Below are positions 1 to 7,400 of a DNA stretch of 13,030 nucleotides, piece after piece. Positions within the stretch are counted from its first letter, which is position 1. Every line of letters starts with the position of its first letter. The stretch spans positions 91,027 through 104,056 of the forward strand of contig MU657288.1 in assembly GCA_026770575.1 (NCBI GenBank). Reading direction: 5' to 3'. The position numbers were made by a program, and so were the translations under genes. Source of the DNA: Pelagophyceae sp. CCMP2097 (taxonomy: Eukaryota; Sar; Pelagophyceae). The notes under the pieces are model-generated. The model did no database searches, was not told the origin of the DNA, and saw only the letters and a list, made by a program, of their open reading frames with translations.

Positions 1-162
1 AGTAGGGACCTCGAGTCCGACTTTTTCGACGTTCGAGCCTCAGGCCGGACGATTCCACGGCGCCCGACGCGGGCCGCTGTCGACGCAAAGGCCGCGATGG
101 AGGTGGAGGCTGCTGCTCGAAAAGGCCGCGTGCGAAAACCACGACGGCCGGGGCGTGAATGA
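1..162 (+). CDS. Possible 3' end of a coding frame entering from the left edge
   Basis: Frame 1 is open from the first base to a TGA at 160-162 and gives about 53 residues, acidic-aromatic at first (ESDFFDVRASGR) and then strongly basic (RKGRVRKPRRPGRE at the end). Local GC is high, like the exons of the main gene. No domain is recognisable and the frame is too short to distinguish from chance in GC-rich DNA. It could be the C-terminal tail of an upstream gene or an exon end. There is no other support. Confidence 0.22.
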   Translation, partial: SRDLESDFFDVRASGRTIPRRPTRAAVDAKAAMEVEAAARKGRVRKPRRPGRE

Positions 163-934
163 GCACAGTCAGACAAGGAGCCACAGAGATCAACTCGGCG
201 GAGTGAGATGGCTTACGCGACGCGCGTCGTGGAAGAGCAGAGGTAAGAAAACCACTTGATCGAAGATGGGGGCTTCGACTATCACGGTGGGCACGGCCCG
301 TCGGAGCTACCCTTTGCCACTGCCCACTCGTTCCAGTACACGCGCCAGCAACAACGCACCATCCTGATATCCCGCGCCGACATTCCAGTATCCACCAGCC
401 CCGAAGCCCGGCGACCCCTATTCTGGTGGATTTACCACTCAGCTCTCCAGTGCTATAATCGGTTCTCGGATTCATATGTTTCTCGGTTTAGTTTTGAGAG
501 TTTGAGCGCAATCGATCTCCAATAGTCCCGTCGCCTCGGAACTGGTTGCGGGTGCCCATGAACTAGCTTCTACAAAAGACCGTTTGTTTCCCCGGCTCCT
601 GTGGCCGGCGCGCGAAGCATTTCTTGCTCCGCGCGTTTCCCTTGATCGGGCCTTTCTCGGTCCATAGCCAACCGTTTTCGTCGCTCCTTGGGGCCACCGA
701 TCCGCGCCGAGGTCCGTCGCCCGCGCGGGCAACTTCGCTTCCGCGCGCGCCGGCGCGCCCCGTTGTCATCTACCAAGGCTTCCTTCCTTCATCACAAACG
801 AGTACTGTTTTTCAGTCCGTTGAATGGCTGTTAAAGGTCAAGCTACGGCTTTATATACACTTTTGAACCCTAATAAACCCAAACTGTTGCTCAAATCCCG
901 CATGAAATTGCAGATTAAAAAGTAAGGCGCCTTC
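163..934. other. Intergenic stretch with repeat fragments, no gene seen
   Basis: Short open frames occur on both strands but none carries a recognisable motif. The left part (about 175-262) carries fragments shared with 1,189-1,215, 1,452-1,716 and 3,478-3,600: the GGCTTACGCGACGC / GTCGTGGAAGAGCAG motif, the GGAGCCACAGAGATC motif, and an 'AAGAAAACCACTTGATC' motif. From about 430 to 930 I see nothing beyond unremarkable mixed-composition DNA. Confidence 0.5.
392..417 (+). repeat. 26-bp direct repeat, copy 1
   Basis: A 26-base stretch starting CCACCAGCCCCGAAG and ending CGGCGACCC is repeated without mismatch at 2451-2476. In both places it is followed within two bases by TATT. It is a marker of shared dispersed repeat sequence across the left flank. 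Confidence 0.8.
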
Positions 935-1019
935 AAGCGACCCTAAACGATAGAGCGGTAGTCTCGTAATCTGAAGGTCATCAGTCCGATCCGGCCATGA
1001 GGCATGTTTCAGTTTTTTT
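935..1019 (+). pseudogene. tRNA relic (CGT anticodon, Thr or Met-derived)
   Basis: The core at about 951-990 reads like the middle and 3' part of a eukaryotic tRNA: TAGAGCGGTAG resembles a D-arm 3' side (box A-like), CTCGTAA a 7-nt anticodon loop with CGT, followed by TCTGAAGGTC and a degenerate T-arm CAGTCCGATCC. The loop and flanks resemble elongator tRNA-Met (CTCATAA) with one base changed, or tRNA-Thr(CGT). The T stem no longer pairs and no 5' acceptor strand is evident. A run of seven T at 1013-1019 could be a pol III terminator. I read it as a tRNA pseudogene or the head of a SINE-like element, not a working tRNA. Confidence 0.4.
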
Positions 1020-1080
1020 GGCCCATTGCAGCAGATTCGGCCAGTTCTCGAGTAGCGATTGATGCGATCGCTCAAAGTCA

Positions 1081-1188
1081 GGGTCGCGGGTTCGAATCCC
1101 TCGTCGTCAAAGATTTGTTCGGCGGCTCATATTTCTTTTTTGTTTTTTTGAAGCGTTTTTGATGAAGCGCAGCGGCGATGAGGGGGGT
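1081..1188 (+). repeat. tRNA-like (box B) dispersed repeat, copy 1
   Basis: This starts with a good T-arm: stem GCGGG, loop TTCGAAT (box B GGTTCGAATCC), stem CCCTC, then GTCGTCA like an acceptor end. About 80 bp follow, T-rich in the middle and closing with GAAGCGCAGCGGCGATGAGG and a G run. The whole block recurs in the same orientation at 2085-2194. A tRNA 3' half attached to a shared tail is the layout of a tRNA-derived SINE. No matching 5' tRNA half is convincing here. Confidence 0.55.
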
Positions 1189-1451
1189 GAGAAAACCACT
1201 TGATCCAAGAGGCAGCCGAGACTGAACATCAAGGAGCGGCTGTTGACATGAAATAAAGACACCATCTCCCACTGACGTATACCCTGGCAAAAGGGAATTC
1301 CGGTCCCAGTGCCAGGAGCCAGTTAAGAAAAGTGTATATAAACACATCCCATTTTTTGGTGGGGTTTTGTACCCAGACCCGGATTCGAACTGGCGTACCT
1401 TCATATCACTTGCTGACATTTTTCCGAATTTTATTTGATGAGCGGCGATGA

Positions 1452-1716
1452 GGGGGGGTGGCTTACGCGGCGCTTGTCGTGGAAGAGCAGGGCGTGGACG
1501 AGCAGTGACAAAGAGTCCACCGGAGTTGAAGTAGATTTCCATCGGAAAAGGGGACGCCGAGCATACCTGGCGGAAAGAGGAAGTCGGACGAGGGCGCGGT
1601 CCTACGACACAAAGGACTCTACGCCACTATCGAGGCTCCTTGTCACTGCGCGTCGGCCCAGACTCTCGAAGAACACCGAAAATGAATTCAAAGAATCATG
1701 GGGGATATTCAAATCC
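1452..1716 (+). repeat. 265-bp direct repeat, copy 1
   Basis: This closely matches 3563-3828 over its full length, from a run of G followed by TGGCTTA through GTCGTGGAAGAGCAGGGCG, GGGGACGCCG, CATACCTGGCGGAA, GTCGGACGAGGGCGCGGTCC, to GGGGGATATTCAAATCC. One frame is open across this copy (SWKSRAWTS, KRGRRAYLAE) but has in-frame stops in the other copy, so coding is not conserved and I treat it as non-coding repeat. Confidence 0.8.
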
Positions 1717-1919
1717 TTCAACCCCACCGACCAGCAGCGACGCCCAGAGCGGAGCATCGGCGGGAACCCGATGCGACGCGGAGAGGCAGCAATGGGCTGA
1801 CTGAGAAAAAAGAAGCAGAACAAGGACGGTCCCGGGCTTTGCAGCTCCCCGCGACCAAAGAACAGAGAGCTCTCAAACCCGGGCACCGGGGGCGTCCCAG
1901 GTGGGTTGGGATACACAAC

Positions 1920-2080
1920 TGAGGGTGGCTTACGCGACGCGTGTCGTGGAAGAGCAGGGCGTGGACGAGGGTCCGGGGGGGGCTCCCCCCGGAGAGAACG
2001 CGCGAAGGAGCCCGATATCCGATACTCACCCAATATACCGATAGTACGTGGCAACCCGTAGATCTTGTGATCCAAAATAG
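1920..2080 (+). repeat. Composite of dispersed-repeat pieces
   Basis: 1924-1967 repeats the GGCTTACGCGACGCGTGTCGTGGAAGAGCAGG-type block of the 265-bp family. It is followed by a G-run/C-run inverted repeat (GGTCCGGGGGGGG...CCCCCC) and a segment GAACGCGCGAA ... CGATATCCGATACTCAC, which recurs at about 2217-2252. The two repeat families are therefore mosaics assembled from shared pieces. Confidence 0.6.
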
Positions 2081-2084
2081 CGCA

Positions 2085-2194
2085 GGGTCGCGGGTTCGAA
2101 TCCCGTCGTCGTCAAAGATTTGTTTGACGGCTGCTTCTTTTTTTATGCTTCTTTTGAAGCGCTTTTGGTGAAGCGCAGCGGCGATGAGGGGGGT
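2085..2194 (+). repeat. tRNA-like (box B) dispersed repeat, copy 2
   Basis: T-arm GCGGG-TTCGAAT-CCCGT (2090-2106) pairs fully, allowing one G-T, and CGTCGTC+A follows as in a tRNA 3' end. The tail matches copy 1 at 1081-1188 with a few substitutions and small length changes. The upstream GATCTTGTGATCC could be an anticodon-arm remnant, but a cloverleaf cannot be closed. A more degraded third piece with GGTTTAGAATCC and CCCGTCGTCG lies at about 2323-2350. Confidence 0.55.
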
Positions 2195-3399
2195 CCGGGG
2201 GGGCACCCCCCAGTAGCGAACGCGCGAAAGAGCTCGATATCCGATACTCACTCTATAGACCAATAGGACGAGGGCACCCATACATCCTGTGTTCCAAAAA
2301 TGGATAGAAATCCTGCAATTGTACGGTTTAGAATCCGATTCCCGTCGTCGGTAAAGTTGCTCCGGCGCACCCCCTGACCTCCCCTCCGTGCTCGGCGCCT
2401 GGCAGTTGAAGGACGCAGAGCCGCATCATTCTCCCATCCCCAAAACAAATCCACCAGCCCCGAAGCCCGGCGACCCTATTTAGATAACTCCCCCATTTCC
2501 AGCTTTAAAGGCCGCTTAAAGCTTTAAAATTTAGATAACTTTCGGCTTTAGCGGCCCGTCCCGGAGGCTTGCCTCCCAGACCCTTTCTACCTGAACTGAC
2601 TTCGCTCCGAGGCGAGGGCGGCGGGACGGCGCCGTCGATCTGCGCGGAAATTGGCGGAGGTCACGCTCCGTATGCTGGGGCGGGGCTCAAGACCAACCCC
2701 GGGTCGAAACGCGCTTTCTGGGCTCGGGAAATTGGCCCTGAGGTCGCGAAAACGGCCCTTGGAGCACGCGGTGGTCTGGCAGATTTGAAACACGGCTCTG
2801 ATCATCCCGAGGAGTTGTGCGCCATCGAGGCCAAGCCTGGTGAAGCCGCTGAGCAACTCAGTTTGTCGGCACCGCCCGAGTTGCCGGCAAGAACGCCCTT
2901 GCAAAATGCGCCGTAAAAGGGTTCAGCCCTCAAAAGGTCCATAGAGTGACTGACGGCGGCGATTCTTGTACTACGATCGCCCCTCACCCCCCCACCGACC
3001 ATCCTGAGCCAAGAAACAACATATTTGACGGGTAGGTCGCGCGTGGCAAAGTCCCGTAAAAGCAGACAAACTGTGACAAAAACTCGGAAAGTTGCCCAGG
3101 TCAAGGAATTCAGGATGGCCGCCCCTCGGCCCATAGTTGTCGAATCGTAGTTCTGAAGGCACCTCCCCATCACGGTTTTCGACGCTTTTGCGATCATTAT
3201 TCACTGATTCTGCCTTTTGGGCGCGTCTTCACCGAGATCTCAGACACCTGGATATTTTACCATTCTTGCATCGCTTCGCGCTCGGCCGCGTGATGTCGGA
3301 TTGATGATCTGATTGGAGTCGGAGCCCCGCACAAGCCCCCCGAACCACGCGCCAAGCCTAATTCGACGCCAGAGCCCGCGCCAAGGGTCCGGACCACGC
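2195..3399. other. Gene-poor stretch with repeat remnants
   Basis: This holds the degraded third tRNA-like piece (about 2323-2350), the second copy of the 26-bp repeat (2451-2476), and two ATTTAGATAACT motifs about 50 bp apart near 2479 and 2528, within an AT-rich patch that mixes TTTAAA and GGCCGC. The frame at 2569-2916 (+) is open for 115 codons but shows no domain, and its GC content makes long open frames likely by chance. No gene is supported. Confidence 0.45.
2451..2476 (+). repeat. 26-bp direct repeat, copy 2
   Basis: Identical to 392-417; see that entry for the pairing and shared flank. Confidence 0.8.
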
Positions 3400-3436
3400 G
3401 GTCAGGATCTGAGGAGAGTCTCCTCAGATCCTGACC
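3400..3436. repeat. Perfect 37-nt palindrome
   Basis: Arm 3400-3417 (GGTCAGGATCTGAGGAGA) is the exact reverse complement of 3419-3436, with one G between them. An 18-bp stem with a 1-nt spacer can form a cruciform. It is unlike the surrounding dispersed repeats and has no second copy in the window. Confidence 0.9.
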
Positions 3437-3477
3437 TGGTCACAAAGGGCCTGGGAGGTAAGCCCCCGGGGGAAGGC

Positions 3478-3525
3478 TTACGCGACGCGTCGTGGACGAG
3501 CAGGGCGTGGACGAGCAGAGTCATA
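3478..3525 (+). repeat. 15-bp tandem duplication inside a repeat fragment
   Basis: After GCTTACGCGACGCGTCG the unit GTGGACGAGCAGGGC is followed by GTGGACGAGCAGAGT, two 15-bp units in tandem. The block is a truncated piece of the 265-bp family, placed just ahead of its second full copy. Confidence 0.6.
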
Positions 3526-3562
3526 CAAGGAGCCACAGAGATCGAACGGTTTCCAAGGGCAA

Positions 3563-3828
3563 GGGGGGGTGGCTTAAGCGACGCGTGTCGTGGAAGAGCA
3601 GGGCGTGGACGAGCAATGACAATGAGTCCACCACAGCTGAAGCAGATTCCCGTCTGAAAAGGGGACGCCGCGCATACCTGGCGGAAGGAGTAAGTCGGAC
3701 GAGGGCGCGGTCCTAAGACACAAAGGATTTCACGCCACTCTCGAGGCTCATTGTCATTGCGCGTCGGCCTAGACTCCCGAAGAACACCGAAAATGAATTC
3801 AAATAATTATGGGGGATATTCAAATCCC
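3563..3828 (+). repeat. 265-bp direct repeat, copy 2
   Basis: Partner of 1452-1716, same orientation, about 2.1 kb apart. Substitutions are scattered through it and it carries stop codons in the frame that is open in copy 1. Divergence without frame conservation points to an old non-coding duplication or two insertions of one repeat family. Confidence 0.8.
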
Positions 3829-3862
3829 TAAAGAGCGACTGCGGCCTAAAGAGCGACCGCGG
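3827..3862 (+). repeat. 18-bp tandem repeat, two units
   Basis: CCTAAAGAGCGACTGCGG is followed directly by CCTAAAGAGCGACCGCGG (17 of 18 identical). It begins at the very end of the 265-bp repeat copy 2. Confidence 0.85.
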
Positions 3863-4236
3863 ACCGTCACGACGGCGGCCTCAAACCCGCCGGACGAACT
3901 CTGGGGACCAAGCAGCGACCACTGACCGTCGAGCCGGCGTTCGTTCGTTGGTTCCATCTTGATGGACCCAGCGGCGATTCCTGCCCCAGCCCCAAAGGAC
4001 CTTGCCCTGGCAGTCCGTCAGCCCGGGAGCATGATGCCCGCCCGGGAGGGCCCTGGTCGCCTCCGTGGGTGCCTCCTCGGGCGAGCTATCGACCATTGCT
4101 TGCCCGCTTAAGATCAACCCAATTGGATCTACCATTATTGACTAGGAGCCCGGGCCCACTCGGACAGATTTCGAAGTTAGTGCGTGCTCGGATGCTCTAT
4201 CAAGTCGTCATGGCATTTCCGAAAACAAGGGCTCTG
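3863..4236. other. Intergenic stretch, nothing recognised
   Basis: A minus-strand frame at 3881-4135 is open for 84 codons but has no domain, no convincing start context and no conserved features. I see no RNA gene, repeat or motif here. The right part is probably downstream of the 3' end of the main gene's transcript. Confidence 0.45.
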
Positions 4237-4242
4237 TTTATT
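4237..4242 (-). promoter_or_regulatory. Possible polyadenylation signal
   Basis: On the minus strand this reads AATAAA, about 200 bp downstream of the TGA of the large gene. It is the only such hexamer I noticed in the proximal 3' flank. Many algae do not depend on AATAAA, so this is a weak call. Confidence 0.2.
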
Positions 4243-4439
4243 TAAGGGCCTGGTAAGTATAAACCGGGGGTCGGGCTCTAAAAGCCGCCTGGTGTTGAGG
4301 CGCGGCGGAAAGCTCGCCAGTCGGCGGCAACGATGGGACGTGGAGGAGCCTCGGAGGCGCATCGAAACGCAAATCGCGGAAAGCGCGTGGTTCGCTCGTC
4401 CGAGTGGCATCACATTTCGCGGTCCGAGTGGAGACGAAA

Positions 4440-7400
4440 TCACTTCTCCCAGTCGACGCCGAAGAGCTGCCCTTCTCCGGCGGCGTTCCAGATGGTCATC
4501 TTCAGCGACCCGGGCTCGTAGGCCAACTCGACCTTGTCGCCGCGCGCGAGCGCCTGCTCGACTTGCTCGTGCACGGCCAAGACTGGAATCGAGTCCAGCA
4601 CGCCCGTAAACGCCGCCGACACCGCGCCAGAGCCCTCCGCCTCCACCGTCGCCGACGCCTCCAGCGGGAACGGACCTAGAGCGCGAGGGATGATGCTCCG
4701 ATGTGGACGCGTGAGGTCCACACGCACCGAAGCCTCCGGCGAGGGTCAACACGGCCAGCACGCCGTGGGTCGGGTGCTGCACCACCGCCGCGCCGACGGC
4801 GCGCATGTCCGGCGACAAAATCGTCTCGCGCTGCGTGCGCGAAGGCATGCCGTCGTCGACCTAGCGTGGTGATGAAAGGCATTCCGCCCGTCTTCCAAAA
4901 GGCCACGACGAGTGCTGCCGCTCGATGTGCGCCGTGCCTTTCCGAGTTCCACGGACACGGCGCTCCACGACGAGCTGCGCGACGAGCATGGCCGCGGTGG
5001 CGTGGCGGTAGGCGAGGCACTCGGACGCGCGCTCGAACCACCGCCCGTGACGCGCCAGTCTCGCGGCGGGCTTGGAGCCGTCGGAGCCCGTGTGGCCGAG
5101 GCGGTCGCCGGACTGGACGAGGTCTTGAGCGTGTTCTTTCGCGGCGAGCGACATGGACGGGTGCAGCTTTAAAGGCTTGAGCTTCTCGTCGTGCCCTTCC
5201 ATAAACGAAATCGCCTCGCGCACGGCGGCGGCGCCCTCGTGCGTCATGAACGGCTGCGCGTCGGCCGGCGTTGAAGGCCAGAACGACTTGTCGTCTTTGT
5301 AAAGCGATAGAGTCGCCTCCAGCACCTTGACGTACGCGCCTACGAGGGTCGGCTCAAAAGGGCCTCGCGCAGACGGCTGGAACCTGGCGTCGACGCAGAT
5401 GCTCCGGGTTTCCTTGTGACCCGAGACGCGGCGCCTTGCGCGGGTTGGCGCGGAGCGTGTTCAACTCTGCGACGAGGTCCTCCACCGTCGTCAAAGGCAG
5501 CACCACCGCCGGCGCCTTCGCCGCCGCCAAAGCGCGAGGCACCGGCGCCACCTCCGGCGTTGCCTCCAGCTTGGGCGCCACGACGGGCGGCCGCGGCGGC
5601 GCCACGGCCGCCGGCGCGGCGGCCGGCTTGAGAGGTGGCGCGGGCGGCGCCGGCCCGGAAAGGGGTGCCGGCGCGGCAGTGGGCGCGGCCACCGCTTTCG
5701 GCAGCGACACGTACTTTGCCGCTTTCGGCGGCGGCGGCAGGATGACGCCTTTCTCAAACGCCGCGTGGCGAGGCACCTCTGCGACTGAGATGGCGCCATA
5801 GGGTGCGAGCTTTGCCGCTTTGCCGGGAATGCCCTCAAACCCGGCGTGCAGCAGCCGCGCAAGCGCCTTGGTGTGTCGCACGACGTCGGCCATCTCGACG
5901 ACGTCGTCGGAGTCGCCGGCGAGGCCGACCTCGAAGACGGCGGCGTCAAAAAACTTTTGGTCAAAGGCCGAAGCCACAGCCGAGTGGTCCGCATGCGTCA
6001 TCGCCACTATAGGCTCCACCTCCGCCTTCAACAGGTTCGCAAACGCGCCGCGCGAGTCGGAGAGGTAGCCCGCGCAGCCGTCGATCTCGCCGACTCGCGA
6101 GACTTCAAAGCCAAAGGACGGCTCCGCGGCCCGCAGCGCCTTCAACACCGAAGCGGCAGCCGCTTCCAGGTCCGTGTAGCCGGGGGGCAGCATGGCGCGC
6201 AGCGTCGCGCACGCCGCCTGCGGCAGGCACTCGCTCCCGCCGAAGCGCGTGGCCGTGAGTTTGGGCGGCGATGCCGTCCAGAGCTTTTGGACGGTGAGGG
6301 CGGGTTCGAACGCCAAGGCGCACGCCGCCGGCGCGCCCTGCTTGGCGTACGCCTGCGCCGCCGCCGCGAACTCGGGCGCCACCTGCGCCTCGTACCCCGC
6401 CGCGGCTTGGAGCGCCTTGATGACGGCGTTGGCCGACTCGCCGGGCGACACTACGTCGATGGCGCCCAGCGGCAGCGCCGGCAGGTCTGCGGCGCGCTGC
6501 GTCTGAAGCGCGGCGGTGACGCCGTGGCGCAGGCCGCCGATCTTCGCCGCCAGCGCCAGCGCCGGGTCGACGAGAGGACCGACGTGGAGCGCGCACAAGA
6601 TCTCCGGAGGCACCTAGAGGGGCCTCTCCAAAGGGGCCTTTCCAAAAGGGTCTTTGCGTCGTCGTCGGAGCGCGACACCGGTGGGACGCGGGTACCGCAC
6701 AGAGCATCCGACTGTGACGTCGACGTAGCCCCGCGAGCCGCAATTCACCGACGACGACGCCCCCGCCGCAGAGACGACGACGTAGTCCGCCCGGGGCACG
6801 TCGCCCGCATCGACGGCGTCTGCGACGGCGGCGAACGACGGCGGCGCGGCGCCGACGACGACGACTACGTTGCAGCGGCGGTCCTTTGCGTCGATCACGC
6901 TTCCAATCGCCTGCAGCGCCATCAGCGGCGCTACGACGCCGGCTTTGTCGCCGCGCGCCGCGTTGGCCCGGAGCACGCCGCCGCCGCTCACGGGCGAGAA
7001 GCCCGACGCCGGCGCGTTGGCCTCGACACCAGTCGTCGCGTAGAACAAAACAGTCGGCACCCCCCCCACTTCGGGCGTGCGCGCGACGATGGCGCCCAGG
7101 GCGTCGCTCCACGCCGGCTTGGACGCGCAGAGGCCAGCCTTTTGCATCAAGCCCTCGACGATGTTCAAAGCCTTTGAGCGCCCGCCCGCGTCCGACGGCG
7201 TGGACGCGCACGCGCAAAGCTTCGCCAAGTCGTCCTCCAAATCCAAAGCATGGTCGTCCACGTACTCCTCGATGGCCTTGAACGGGTCCTAAGCGATGGT
7301 GCGTCATTTGCGCCGCGAGGACAAATACAGTGCATGGGTTTGTGCCGCGAGCGCGGATACGGGGGGCGAGCGCGGATACGGGGGTGGACGCACGGGCTGC

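Noticed and set aside
1602..2281. Long minus-strand frames containing DDDGIRTRDP-like text
   Set aside because: These are translations across the antisense of tRNA-like T-arms and dispersed repeats, a common source of spurious proteins.
1081..2350. CRISPR array from the spaced repeats
   Set aside because: Repeats are long, unevenly spaced, tRNA-like and in a eukaryotic context; no regular short repeat-spacer pattern exists anywhere in the window.
2569..2916. 115-codon plus-strand frame
   Set aside because: A similar-length frame is open on the opposite strand and neither shows a motif; high GC explains both.
3881..4135. 84-codon minus-strand frame as a small gene
   Set aside because: No domain, no splice or start support, and composition like the surrounding repeat-rich DNA.
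4861..5325. CAP domain ending early at a stop near 4861 as a frameshifted pseudogene
   Set aside because: A 108-bp GT...TAG/G intron restores the expected QLV-VDDGMPSR order in frame and fits the acceptor pattern of the other introns, so no frameshift is needed.
5846..7177. 443-codon plus-strand open frame
   Set aside because: It is antisense to the M20-like exons, Arg-rich (low-complexity RRRR runs) and has no domain. It arises because the GC-rich codons of the minus-strand gene leave few stops on the other strand.
6105..7307. 400-codon minus-strand open frame
   Set aside because: It overlaps exons 7 and 8 in a shifted frame and is Arg/Gly-rich. The frame with M20-like order is the other one.
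7289..7393. Two separate genes, one CH and one M20-CAP
   Set aside because: There is no start codon in good context at the head of the M20-like exon. It opens directly after CGCTTAG/G, phase 0, and the CH exon ends at a GTGCGT donor seen elsewhere in the gene. Kept only as an alternative.
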